Program-made: the position numbers and the translations under genes
Assembly (NCBI RefSeq): GCF_003072125.1
Contig: NZ_QCYH01000017.1
Span: forward strand, 1-39,422
Direction: 5' to 3'
Length of the DNA: 39,422 nt
Source: Pelagivirga sediminicola
GTDB lineage: Bacteria > Pseudomonadota > Alphaproteobacteria > Rhodobacterales > Rhodobacteraceae
The notes under the pieces: model-generated
What the model saw: only the letters and a program-made list of their open reading frames with translations
The model's database searches: none
Told to the model about the DNA's origin: nothing
In this document: positions 1 through 7,856 of the stretch, in pieces
How positions within the stretch are numbered: position 1 is the first letter of the stretch
Layout: each line of letters starts with the position of its first letter

Positions 1-2
1 CG

Positions 3-761
3 CCGCTGCCAGACGAGTTGTTGTCAGGTTGGTTATCACGGCTGGCGGCGGCCAACTACTGCGATGACGCGGAACTGCTGGCCCATATCGAGGTCGATAC
101 GCGACATGGGGCTGCCCTGGACTTCGGCGTTGAGGCGGCCGATGCGGAAAAGATATCTATCGCTGCGCGTGTCGATCCCGACACCGTGCAGTCAATGACA
201 TTTACGGCAATGTCGAAAATGGAGATGATGCTTACAGCGCAAGTTCCTTTCCAGTCTTGCCCCGAGTGTTCCCGACGTGGCCTCTCGCTAAGGCATTGGC
301 GGCGATCCTGGGCATTTGATTGCCAATTTTGTGGGACCCTACTTGTTCGGAGCCTCGCAAAGCCCGGTGACAAAAAGTTACCTGAAAAGTTGATAGACCG
401 TGCGCGCTGCGGGGCAGGGCTGCTTGAGCGCGCAGCGACGTCAAATCGCCCCAACCTACTTCGACGTGCAATGCGCGCGGTCACCTTTGGCATGTCGCTC
501 AAGGCCGTCCGCGGGGATCCGTTATTCGCTCTTCAGAGCCCCAGACCGGAAGTGCGGCTGTTCTGCCTTGCGGCGATCGCTGCGGCCCAGTCTCGTCCGC
601 TGATAAAAGCGGCCATATCCAGCGCCGGTGCCGACGACTATGTAAGAATTGCTCTGTTGCGCGCCTTCGAGACGGAGCCACGTCTGCTTGCTGCGGTTGA
701 TCACATCGCCCGGCAGCGCGCGAAAAGCATAAGCGCGATGGCAGTCGAATCTCATAATTAA
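3..761 (+). CDS. TniQ-like transposition accessory protein, 5' end cut off by the window
   Basis: TniQ/TnsD proteins choose the target site for Tn7- and Tn5053-like transposons. The frame is open from the first bases of the window and reads PLPDELLSGWLSRLA, the usual TniQ N-terminal motif (P-x-x-DELLSSWLxRLA), so only the first few residues are missing; the TTG at 18 is not the likely start. A zinc ribbon is visible as CPEC and CQFC separated by 17 residues, followed by an Arg- and Ala-rich helical C-terminus. At about 250 residues it is short for the family. No transposase or resolvase gene follows it here, so it may be a stray piece of a larger element lying to the left. The family call is good; activity is unknown. 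Confidence 0.72.
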   Translation, partial: PLPDELLSGWLSRLAAANYCDDAELLAHIEVDTRHGAALDFGVEAADAEKISIAARVDPDTVQSMTFTAMSKMEMMLTAQVPFQSCPECSRRGLSLRHWRRSWAFDCQFCGTLLVRSLAKPGDKKLPEKLIDRARCGAGLLERAATSNRPNLLRRAMRAVTFGMSLKAVRGDPLFALQSPRPEVRLFCLAAIAAAQSRPLIKAAISSAGADDYVRIALLRAFETEPRLLAAVDHIARQRAKSISAMAVESHN

Positions 762-1166
762 GGGCAAAAAATATCCCCGAACGCGTCGTGTCTCAGATTT
801 AAGGGCAACGCGACAGCAGCTTTCGCTGCTCTGTCCCAGTCTGCTCCTACAACGGTTATCGTCGCCGGTTCTCGTGCTGGTCTTGCCGGGGAGCAAGAGC
901 GGTCACTTGCGTTTGCAGAACGAGTTCACGCACGTTTCCCCAACCTTCCTATTCACGTTGGCGGGCGGACAGCTGGTCCCCTTTGCGAGTGTGTTGAGCG
1001 CATTGGTTTTGGACGGGACGCGGCGGGGCAGATGCTTGCACGAAACGTGGAATGGATTGCGCTTCAATGCGTGACTGTATCTAAAACCCGCATGGGCCAG
1101 GCCAGATACACAAAGTTCATGACACTCCCCTTGGTTGATCAAACGCCCACCACTCGGTTCTTCTGA
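762..1166 (+). pseudogene. decayed open frame, possibly the end of a B12-binding-like domain
   Basis: Directly after the TniQ stop codon the same frame stays open for 135 codons to a TGA at 1164-1166. No ATG, GTG or TTG lies near its beginning; the first ATG is around 1032. The middle part (about 840-1060) reads like real protein: TTVIVAGSRAG, then a helix, then FPNLPIHVGGRTAG, then a further helix ending in LARNVEWIAL. The strand-helix-strand-GG pattern recalls the second half of cobalamin-binding domains found in MerR- and AerR-type regulators, but the His-containing first half is absent. It is most likely a gene remnant. A 6-bp hairpin (CGGTTC ttct GAACCG, 1155-1170) overlaps the stop codon. 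The family guess is weak. Confidence 0.3.
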
Positions 1167-1383
1167 ACCGATGCGTTCAACACAGTCCTGCTCAACTACA
1201 CCTTCAGATCATGCAAGACGGCTCTCGAAGCCTCCGACTCTTCGCTTCCGTTGCAATTGGCTACTTCATCAATCCATAAGTCTGGATGTAGAAATTTCCC
1301 GATGAGAGCAGAAGAAGTTAAGTCACTTTTACGCCGAATGTTAAGATGAAGCGAACGCCAACACGATCTGCGGACATCGATTT
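1167..1383. other. intergenic stretch with no recognised feature
   Basis: No credible coding frame, repeat or RNA gene is visible. It separates the rightward tniQ region from the leftward molybdoenzyme operon and probably holds the end of that operon's transcript, but no clear Rho-independent terminator follows the stop at 1384. Confidence 0.5.
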
Positions 1384-1713
1384 CTACTTCTCTTTCGTCA
1401 CATCGGAGATCCAGGTCCCTGCGGCGACTGCGCGCGGTAGGCCAAGCGGTCCGATTGCCAGAAGGGCGACTTGATGCAGATCTGCCGCATCAATTCCTTC
1501 GGAAATACCCCGGCGGCTGTGGGAATGCACCGCCCCTTCGGACGATGCACCAATTGCGAGGGCCAGTTTGATCAGCCGGCGTTCGCGGATGGTCAGACCA
1601 CCCGCATCCGCAGTCGCCTCCCCCAAAGCCGCATAGGCGGCCCAGATCGAGGGGTGTTGCTGCGCCAGATCACCGGCCGCGCCCGGAAGCTCTTTGTTGT
1701 TCCCACCGGCCAT
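1384..1713 (-). CDS. carboxymuconolactone decarboxylase (AhpD-like) family protein
   Basis: This small all-helical protein of 109 residues belongs to the CMD/AhpD fold. The recognisable stretch is LTIRERRLIKLALAIG, followed by EGAVHSHSRRGISEGI and then LHQVALLAIGPLGLP. Members with redox activity carry a CxxC pair just before the conserved His; here that site reads AVHSHS, with no cysteine, and the protein has none at all. Thiol peroxidase-type chemistry is therefore unlikely. The start codon overlaps the pseudoazurin stop by one base (TGATG), so it is translationally coupled to the copper protein and ends the operon. The role is unknown; a lyase, isomerase or structural function is possible. 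Confidence 0.75.
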   Translation of the reverse strand: MAGGNNKELPGAAGDLAQQHPSIWAAYAALGEATADAGGLTIRERRLIKLALAIGASSEGAVHSHSRRGISEGIDAADLHQVALLAIGPLGLPRAVAAGTWISDVTKEK

Positions 1714-2150
1714 CAGCTTGCCGCGCCTTCGGCCAGGATTTCCTCAAAGGCTTCTTTGGCCTTCCGCGGCATCTTGGCATCAAGAAAGCCTTCGGGTGCG
1801 TCCGCGCCGCCGACCTGGATGACCATGACCATGCCCATCGCTGCATGAGGCTTGCATACGACCCCGATCATGCCTTCGGCCGTGACCTCGACCGAGACTT
1901 CCTTGTTCATCTTGCCTGTGAAGCTGTCCTGACCTTCCGGAACCATGCCCTTGATCGTCTCGGCATTGTGGCCTTTGTCGACGGGCAGGAATACGACCGT
2001 ATCGCCCACCTCGGCCGAGACAAAGCGCGGCTCGAATACCATGACGCCGGCCTCGCCCTTGTTCAGCATCTTGACCTCAATCGTCTCGGCCAGCGCCGAG
2101 TAGGGGGCCAGTGCCATCAGCGCCGCGGCTGTTATCATATTCAGTTTCAT
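1713..2150 (-). CDS. pseudoazurin, periplasmic type-1 copper electron carrier
   Basis: Pseudoazurin is a small blue copper protein that carries electrons in the periplasm to reductases such as nitrite reductase. The 145-residue product has a Sec signal peptide (MKLNMITAAALMALAPYSALA) and the copper ligands in the usual order: His in DKGHNAE, then Cys, His and Met in CKPHAAMGM. The C-terminus is helical, as in the family. A good ribosome site (AAGGAAG) precedes the ATG. It lies 28 bp behind moaA and one base ahead of the CMD gene, in the same direction as torA, so it may be co-expressed with the reductase. No nitrite reductase gene is nearby; donation to the heme-bearing TorA is an inference. 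Confidence 0.93.
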   Translation of the reverse strand: MKLNMITAAALMALAPYSALAETIEVKMLNKGEAGVMVFEPRFVSAEVGDTVVFLPVDKGHNAETIKGMVPEGQDSFTGKMNKEVSVEVTAEGMIGVVCKPHAAMGMVMVIQVGGADAPEGFLDAKMPRKAKEAFEEILAEGAAS

Positions 2151-2178
2151 ATGTATCTTCCTTTCTAAGTTGAAAAAA

Positions 2179-3186
2179 TCATCCGCCCAAGGCGGACATG
2201 TGCCGGGGCACGGCGGTATCCGCCATGCGCGACATATCGAACGCGTGCCGCTCGGGTTTGACCATCAGCGCGGCGCGCAAGGCATCCAACGCGGCGGTGT
2301 CCGAGTGGCGCAAGGGGCCGCGCAGATCGACCGCGCTGTCATCCCCGAGGCACGTGTAAAGCTGGCCGGTGCAACTGATGCGGACGCGGTTGCACAGGGC
2401 GCAGAAATTGCAGGACATGGGCGAGATCAGCCCGATCAGCCCGCCGGTCTCATTCACGCGTATATAGCGCGCGGGTCCGCCCGTGCTGCGCCGCAGGGGG
2501 CTGAGCGTCCAGCGCGCCGCCAAATCGCGCTCCAGATCTCGCAGGGACAGCACGCTTTGATTGCGGTCAAGGCCGGTCTCGCCCAGAGGCATCTCCTCGA
2601 TCAGGGTCAGGTCCATGCCGCGCGCGTGGGCAAAGCGGATCAGACCGTCAACCTCGCCTTCGAACGCTCCCCGGCTGGCGACGGCGTTCAGCTTGACCTT
2701 CAGCCCCGCCTCCAGTGCGGCGTCGATACCGGCCAGAACCATGCGAATGTCGCCCAGCCGCGTGATCGCGCGATAGCGATCCGCATCCAGCGTGTCGAGC
2801 GACACATTCACACGCCGCACCCCGCAAGCGGCCAGCGACGCCGCGTGGCGGGCTAGAAGCGTGCCATTGGTGGTCAACGTCAATTCGGTTAGCGCGCCGC
2901 TGTCCAGATGGCGTGACAGATCGCGAAAGAGGTCCATGATATCGCGCCGCACCAGCGGCTCGCCCCCGGTGATGCGCAGTTTACGCACGCCGTGCCGGAT
3001 GAAGAGGTCCGACAGACGGGCCAGTTCTTCGAGGCTGAGGACGTCCCGCCGGGGCAGGAAGGTCATCTTTTCAGCCATGCAATAGGTGCAGCGCAAATCG
3101 CAGCGGTCCGTCACCGACAAGCGCAGATAGCTGACCGTGCGGCCAAACCCGTCGACAAGGGGCGCAGGCGCGGTATCAAGCGGCAT
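2179..3186 (-). CDS. moaA: GTP 3',8-cyclase MoaA (molybdenum cofactor biosynthesis)
   Basis: MoaA is the radical-SAM enzyme that converts GTP to 3',8-cyclo-7,8-dihydro-GTP, the first step of molybdopterin synthesis. The radical-SAM cluster is seen as CDLRCTYC near residue 30, followed by LRITGGEPLVRRD and the NVSLDTLD motif. The second [4Fe-4S] site is CALC followed 13 residues later by Cys. The protein ends in the double Gly (SALGG) that is essential in MoaA. I chose the ATG at 3186, which gives MPLDTAPAPLVDGFGR and a normal length of 335 residues; the longer upstream frame is non-conserved antisense-like sequence. The start overlaps the end of the DUF2478 gene by 11 bp, so it belongs to the moeA operon. 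Confidence 0.95.
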   Translation of the reverse strand: MPLDTAPAPLVDGFGRTVSYLRLSVTDRCDLRCTYCMAEKMTFLPRRDVLSLEELARLSDLFIRHGVRKLRITGGEPLVRRDIMDLFRDLSRHLDSGALTELTLTTNGTLLARHAASLAACGVRRVNVSLDTLDADRYRAITRLGDIRMVLAGIDAALEAGLKVKLNAVASRGAFEGEVDGLIRFAHARGMDLTLIEEMPLGETGLDRNQSVLSLRDLERDLAARWTLSPLRRSTGGPARYIRVNETGGLIGLISPMSCNFCALCNRVRISCTGQLYTCLGDDSAVDLRGPLRHSDTAALDALRAALMVKPERHAFDMSRMADTAVPRHMSALGG

Positions 3187-3706
3187 CGCGCGCCTCCTGC
3201 GATTGCAGCGCCCAGTCGATGACGGCGCGCGTCTCCATCGGCAGATCGCAGGCCGCATCGCCGCCGAACATCCGCCAGCCCTCGGCATAGGTGGGCCGCA
3301 CGGCGGTCAGAACCGGAACGCCCAGAGTGATTGCGCTGGCGATCAGATCGCGAAATCCGCGTCCCTCGCTTTCGCCCCGCCCGAACCGGTTGAGGATCAG
3401 CAGATCGGCCCCCGCACGCAGCTCCTCTTCGATAAAGGCGGCGCAATCGGCGAGCGCGCCGGGATGCAGGCGACAGCCGCGCGATCCGGCGCCAAGGGGC
3501 TGCGAGATGCGAAATGTCCACGCCGAGCCCAGCGTCGTCAGGTCCATATCGGCGCAATGACAATCGCCTGTCGCAGCCCCGCGGCTTTGCAGGGCGCCGC
3601 GAACGCGCAGGCCGGACGCGTCCAGTGCGGCGGCAATCCTGGCCAGGAAGCTGTCGATATCGCCCGCGTCAAAGCGGATCGCGGCAAGGAGCGGATCAGG
3701 GGTCAT
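3176..3706 (-). CDS. DUF2478 protein in the molybdenum cofactor operon
   Basis: The 176-residue product matches the DUF2478 pattern: an N-terminal strand followed by DIDSFLARIAAAL, then a central ISQPLGAGSRGCRLHPGALA, then LLILNRFGRGESEGRGFRDLI and VPVLTAVRP. The overall layout resembles THEP1/MobB-like nucleotide-binding proteins, but I see no P-loop (GxxxxGK). Such genes are often found beside molybdate transport or Moco genes, which fits this position: its start overlaps the moeA stop as ATGA and its end overlaps moaA. A role in handling molybdenum or in cofactor maturation is likely from context only; the biochemical function is unknown to me. Confidence 0.8.
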   Translation of the reverse strand: MTPDPLLAAIRFDAGDIDSFLARIAAALDASGLRVRGALQSRGAATGDCHCADMDLTTLGSAWTFRISQPLGAGSRGCRLHPGALADCAAFIEEELRAGADLLILNRFGRGESEGRGFRDLIASAITLGVPVLTAVRPTYAEGWRMFGGDAACDLPMETRAVIDWALQSQEARDAA

Positions 3707-4974
3707 GCGCAGCCTCCGAAGGTGTTGAAAGGGTGCCAGTGCAGCATGTCACCCGGCGCCACCCCCGCGCAATCTGCCGCGACAATCGCCATGCCGTCCG
3801 CCTGTGCGAGGGGCAGCAGCGTGGCCGATACGCCTTGGCCAAGCCGCCGAAGGACCGGCAATCCGTCCGTGTCATGGCCGATCAGGCATACGGGAAAGAC
3901 TTCGGCCCGGCCCGATTTGCGCTGCCAATCGAAATCGGCGCGGGCGGGCGCCTCGGCGAAGGGTTGCGGCGCGGCGCCGGTCAGGCGTGCGAGTTGCGGT
4001 TGCAGAAACATATAATACCCGACATGCACGGCCATCGGGTTGCCGGGCAGGCCCGTCACCGCTGCGTCGTTTAGCGACCCGAACATAACCGGCTTGCCCG
4101 GCTTCAGCGCGACGCGCCACGCCTCGATCCGGCCCCCGGCGGCGCAGAGCGCCGCGCGAACGTGATCCTTGCCGCCCATGGACACGGCGCCCGTGGTCAG
4201 GATCAAATCATAGGCGTTGCCCAGGGCGCGAAAGGCCGCCTCGGTCGCGGCGGCGTCATCGGGCAGGATACCCAGATCATGCACCTCGGCGCCGTCCCGG
4301 GCTAGCAGGGCGGACAGCATCGGGCGGTTTGCATCCTTGATGCGTCCGGGCAAGCAATCGCCATCCGTGACCTCGTCCCCGGTCGAGAAGAGCGCAACGC
4401 GCGGGCGCCGCGTGACGGTGACGTCGCGCACGCCATTTGCCGCGAGCAGGCCGATGTGATGCGGGGCCAGCTGTGTGCCCGCTGGCAGCAGCATTTGCCC
4501 GGCGCGTTGATCGCTACCGGCGCGGCGGATGTTCGCGCCCGGCGCGGGGGGCGTCTCGATGTGAACTTTGTGTCCTTTGTCGATGCAGGCCTCGACCATG
4601 ACGACGGCGGACGCACCGCGGGGCAGAGGGGCGCCGGTATAGATGCGCAGCGCCGTTCCTGCCGGAAGGTCGCGGGGCGCATCGCCCGCCGCGACGGTGC
4701 CGACGACCGGCAGGCAGCACCGCCCGCTTAGATCGTCAAGGCGAAGCGCAAAGCCGTCCATTGCGGAATTGTCAAAACTGGGCATCGCGCCTGCGGCGAC
4801 AATGCGCGTTGCGGTGATGCGGCCATGCGCGGCAGACAGACCGACCTTTTCGGTTTGTGTGATCGGCTGCACCTGCGCGAGCGCCACCTCGACCGCCTCG
4901 GTATGGCTCAGAAGGGTTTGGTGCGCCGCCAGGTGATCGCAATCGCACCCGATTTTAACGCTGGAGCCGTCCAT
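3703..4974 (-). CDS. moeA: molybdopterin molybdenumtransferase MoeA
   Basis: MoeA inserts molybdate into adenylylated molybdopterin to make active Moco. Typical motifs are present: MPSFDNSAMDGFAL near the N-terminus, then GDAPRDLPAGTALRIYTGAPLP, RVALFSTGDEV, the catalytic region LILTTGAVSMGGKDHVR and PGKPVMFG, and VTGLPGNPMAVHVGYYMF. The start chosen is the ATG at 4974, preceded by a GAGGGG ribosome site six bases upstream, giving 423 residues, normal for MoeA; the open frame extends upstream into the torA terminator and is not coding there. It heads a run of overlapping genes (moeA, DUF2478, moaA) placed behind torA, supplying cofactor for that enzyme. Confidence 0.95.
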   Translation of the reverse strand: MDGSSVKIGCDCDHLAAHQTLLSHTEAVEVALAQVQPITQTEKVGLSAAHGRITATRIVAAGAMPSFDNSAMDGFALRLDDLSGRCCLPVVGTVAAGDAPRDLPAGTALRIYTGAPLPRGASAVVMVEACIDKGHKVHIETPPAPGANIRRAGSDQRAGQMLLPAGTQLAPHHIGLLAANGVRDVTVTRRPRVALFSTGDEVTDGDCLPGRIKDANRPMLSALLARDGAEVHDLGILPDDAAATEAAFRALGNAYDLILTTGAVSMGGKDHVRAALCAAGGRIEAWRVALKPGKPVMFGSLNDAAVTGLPGNPMAVHVGYYMFLQPQLARLTGAAPQPFAEAPARADFDWQRKSGRAEVFPVCLIGHDTDGLPVLRRLGQGVSATLLPLAQADGMAIVAADCAGVAPGDMLHWHPFNTFGGCA

Positions 4975-4985
4975 GTGTATCCCCT

Positions 4986-5049
4986 CGGCCGGGCGATCAT
5001 GCCCGCTTGGATGTAAAGATAAGCCGGGCGGCCATGATCGCCGCCCGGC
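4986..5049 (-). terminator. torA terminator and a second hairpin that can pair with it, ahead of moeA
   Basis: Read on the minus strand, a perfect 10-bp stem (GCCGGGCGGC, loop GATCATG, GCCGCCCGGC; 5023-5049) lies 17 bases after the torA stop and is followed by TTATCTTT, a normal Rho-independent terminator. About 17 bases later a smaller hairpin (CGGGC, loop ATGATC, GCCCG) directly precedes the moeA ribosome site. Its strand CATGATCGCCCGGC can also pair with the left arm plus loop of the first hairpin, with only a two-base bulge, which would open the terminator. The terminator call is firm; the switching idea is an inference. Confidence 0.75.
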
Positions 5050-5066
5050 AGCTGTGCACTGCGCGC

Positions 5067-7742
5067 TTACATCGGCGCGTCTGATGCGTTCTCCATCAGG
5101 AATTCCATCACCAATGCCGCCTCGTTCTCGTCCAGACCGGCGCGGGGGAACATCGACGGGGTGATGCCTTTCCACTGGTTCTGGGTGAAGTGCGACACCT
5201 CCCGCGGGCCGTGGCAGACGGTGCAGCGCTCGTAGAAGATCTTCTCGCCCGGTCCGGCATCCGCCAGCAGCGACTCGGTGATGTCATAGACACGGTCCAG
5301 TCCCAGCTTGTCCTCGTCGATCGCGACCACTTCGTAGTCTTCGATGATCGGTGGCTTTTCGTAGGCCATGTTGGGGCCTTCGGGGTCTTCGCATTTGCGC
5401 ATCTCGCACAGCACGGTGTTGGCCGTGGTCGCCTGTGACAGACCCGACGACCGCTGTGTCGAGGTCAGGAAGTTGACCAGACCCGAGTTGCAGCGCCCCT
5501 TGCTGTCCAGTGACGGCCAGCCGCCCTCATAGACCGACACGACGCCCGGCATGATATCGTCCGACAGGATCGCACCGACGATGATCGTGCCGCGCTCGTT
5601 GTAAAGCTCGACAAGATCGCCATTTTCGATGCCGCGATCGGCGGCGTCCTGCGTGTTGATCCGCACCGGCTCGCGGCCCTGGATCTTGTAGAGATCGCGC
5701 AGCGTCTCGGACTGGTCCATCTGGCTGTGGAGGCGATACCAGGGGTGCGGGCTGACGACGTGCAACTGCCCTTCCTTCGCGTTGCCCAGATATTCGTGCT
5801 TTTCCATCCACACGGGCATGCCGGGGCAATCGTCGATCTGAAAGCCTGCGATTTCGCTGCAGAACATCTCGATCTTGCCCGACGACGTGTGCAGCGGATT
5901 CTCGATGGGATCGGTATAGAAATCGCCGTGGCGAACCCACTTGCGCGCCTCCTCTGGCACCTCCTGGCGGGCATAGCCCTTTTCCCAGAATTCCTCGAAC
6001 GGGGTGTGCTTGGCCGCGGCGGAACGCTCATAAGCCTGTTGAATATGGTCCATCAACTCGTAGCCATCGGTGAATTGCGCCCAAAGACCCAGCTTGTCGG
6101 CCAACGCCTCGCAGATGTGATAATCAGACATGCTCTCGCCGACCGGTTCGATGACCTGCTTCATCGCATAGACCTTGTCGTTGGAATACGTACCGCCGAC
6201 ACTGATGTCGTCGCGCTCCAGCGTCGAGCAGGCAGGCAGCACGATATCGGCCCAGCGTGTCGCGGCGGTCCACCACACGTCGACGCTGACGATGGTCTCC
6301 ACCTTTTCGAGCGCGCGGATCAGACGGTTGGTGTCCTGCTGGTGCGACATGAAGTTGTTGCCGGCGTTGTAGATCATCTTCACGTCCGGATAGGTGCCGG
6401 TCATGCCGTTGTAGATGAAGTCCTCGCCGGGCTGCTCCAGCATTTCCGTGATGCGGCTGGCGGGGCAGATGCCCTTGACCCAGTTGCGCCCCTGGCTGAG
6501 GCCGGTGGGCGTGGATTTGCCCGATTGCGGCATCCCGCCGCTGCCATAGTGCCACGAGAATCCGACGCCCTGACCCGGCTTGCCGATATGGCCGCACAGC
6601 GCCGAGAAGTTGACGATGGCCCAATGGGTCATCTCGCCGTGCTGCGCGCGCTGCAGCGACCATGCGCCGGCGATCTCGGTGCGCTTGGTGGCCATCATCA
6701 CGGCCAATTCGCGGATCTTGTCCGCAGGGATGCCGGTGATTTTCTCGGCCCATTCGGGCGTCTTGGGGGTGTCGTCTGTTTCGCCGCGGACATATTTGAT
6801 CCACTGGCCCGAGCCGACTGTGTATTTCTTCAGATAGATACGATCTTCGAGGCCCTGATCCAGAACATGATACGCCATCGCGGTGAAGAGGGCGACGTCT
6901 GTGTTGGGGATGATCTTGATCCAGTCGGCGTCCAGATACTCGTCCGATGCGGTGCGCTGCGGGTTGATCGAGAGAAACTTCACGCCGTTATCACGGATCT
7001 GAGCCCAGGGGCCGGTCATCTGGTGGTCGGCCACTGTGTATTCGATGCGGTTGTTCTTGACCGGGTCACAGCCGACCAGAACGAAGAGCTCGGTATTGTC
7101 GCGGATGACTTCCCATGCGGTTTGCGCGGAATAGACCTCCATATCGCCGATCACGCGGGGCAGGCAGATCTGGCTGGCGCCGGCGGACCAGTCGCCTTGC
7201 GTGTTGGTGCAGCCACCGATCAGGTTCAGCAGGCGGCCCTGCATCACGTTGGGCCGGAAGTTGCCCGCATTGGCCCAGCCGCCATAGGATGAGCTGAAGA
7301 TCGCCTCGTTACCATGGTTTTGCGCGGTGTCGAGCAGCGCCTTGGCCGTCAGGCCGAGGGCGGTGTCCCAATCGACGCGGACGTATTCTTCCTTGCCGCG
7401 CAGCTCGGGCTTGGTATCGCCGCTCTCCCAATTCTCCAGATAGGATTTGCGCACCATCGGATAATTGATGCGGCTCTTGTCATAGGTGCGGTCGGTGACG
7501 CCGTACATCAGCATCTCGGTCGGTTTCGCGTCCAGCTCGGGGATGGCGTTGATATTGACCAGTTTGCCGTCCTTTACGACCGCCTCGAAGGGGCCGAAAT
7601 GACTGGCGTGGAATACGCGCCCTTGCGTGAACGAGTTAGGGTCAAGCGCGGCCATCGCGGTGCTGCCCATAAGGCTGGCTGCGCCGAATGTCGCGGCACC
7701 GCCTTGAAGAAACGCGCGGCGGGTGGGTCTTTGAAAGGACAT
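5067..7742 (-). CDS. torA: TMAO/DMSO reductase TorA-like molybdoenzyme with fused C-terminal cytochrome c domain
   Basis: This is a periplasmic bis-MGD molybdoenzyme of the DMSO-reductase family that would reduce TMAO or DMSO in anaerobic respiration. A Tat signal is seen (RPTRRAFLQGGAATFG, cleavage near AMA-A). The family layout follows: HFGPFEAVVKDGKLV, a Ser-rich site SSSYGGW (residues 150-156) where the Mo-ligand Ser is expected, LIGGCTNTQGDWS, YNAGNNFMSHQQDTN and the C-terminal MGD-binding region. The catalytic part is about 820 residues as in TorA/DorA. Unusually, it continues to 891 residues with one heme site, CTVCH at 840-844, followed by HFTQNQWKGI and a helical end, closely resembling the last domain of TorC. 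The gene is divergent from torR and followed by a strong terminator before moeA. Exact substrate preference is not proven. Confidence 0.9.
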   Translation of the reverse strand: MSFQRPTRRAFLQGGAATFGAASLMGSTAMAALDPNSFTQGRVFHASHFGPFEAVVKDGKLVNINAIPELDAKPTEMLMYGVTDRTYDKSRINYPMVRKSYLENWESGDTKPELRGKEEYVRVDWDTALGLTAKALLDTAQNHGNEAIFSSSYGGWANAGNFRPNVMQGRLLNLIGGCTNTQGDWSAGASQICLPRVIGDMEVYSAQTAWEVIRDNTELFVLVGCDPVKNNRIEYTVADHQMTGPWAQIRDNGVKFLSINPQRTASDEYLDADWIKIIPNTDVALFTAMAYHVLDQGLEDRIYLKKYTVGSGQWIKYVRGETDDTPKTPEWAEKITGIPADKIRELAVMMATKRTEIAGAWSLQRAQHGEMTHWAIVNFSALCGHIGKPGQGVGFSWHYGSGGMPQSGKSTPTGLSQGRNWVKGICPASRITEMLEQPGEDFIYNGMTGTYPDVKMIYNAGNNFMSHQQDTNRLIRALEKVETIVSVDVWWTAATRWADIVLPACSTLERDDISVGGTYSNDKVYAMKQVIEPVGESMSDYHICEALADKLGLWAQFTDGYELMDHIQQAYERSAAAKHTPFEEFWEKGYARQEVPEEARKWVRHGDFYTDPIENPLHTSSGKIEMFCSEIAGFQIDDCPGMPVWMEKHEYLGNAKEGQLHVVSPHPWYRLHSQMDQSETLRDLYKIQGREPVRINTQDAADRGIENGDLVELYNERGTIIVGAILSDDIMPGVVSVYEGGWPSLDSKGRCNSGLVNFLTSTQRSSGLSQATTANTVLCEMRKCEDPEGPNMAYEKPPIIEDYEVVAIDEDKLGLDRVYDITESLLADAGPGEKIFYERCTVCHGPREVSHFTQNQWKGITPSMFPRAGLDENEAALVMEFLMENASDAPM

Positions 7743-7830
7743 ATCGGCCTCCGGTTAAGATGAACTTGGCCCTTTTCTACGCATTGCGACGCCGCGCCGG
7801 TTGATCTGGAACAACTGCGCTTGTTCGAAG

Positions 7831-7850
7831 ATGTAACCGGATGTAACAAT
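7831..7850. promoter_or_regulatory. tandem decamer ATGTAACCGG/ATGTAACAAT in the torA-torR gap, possible TorR site
   Basis: The 114-bp gap between the divergent torA and torR genes holds two adjacent decamers that share ATGTAAC. In Escherichia coli TorR binds decameric direct repeats in front of torCAD, so spacing and position fit a TorR operator, though the sequence is not the E. coli box. The repeat ends six bases before the torR start, which would allow autoregulation. Confidence 0.4.
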
Positions 7851-7856
7851 CTGCGG

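Noticed and set aside
5727..7292. A 521-codon plus-strand frame across torA
   Set aside because: Antisense shadow of a well-conserved molybdoenzyme; no start signal or family motif.
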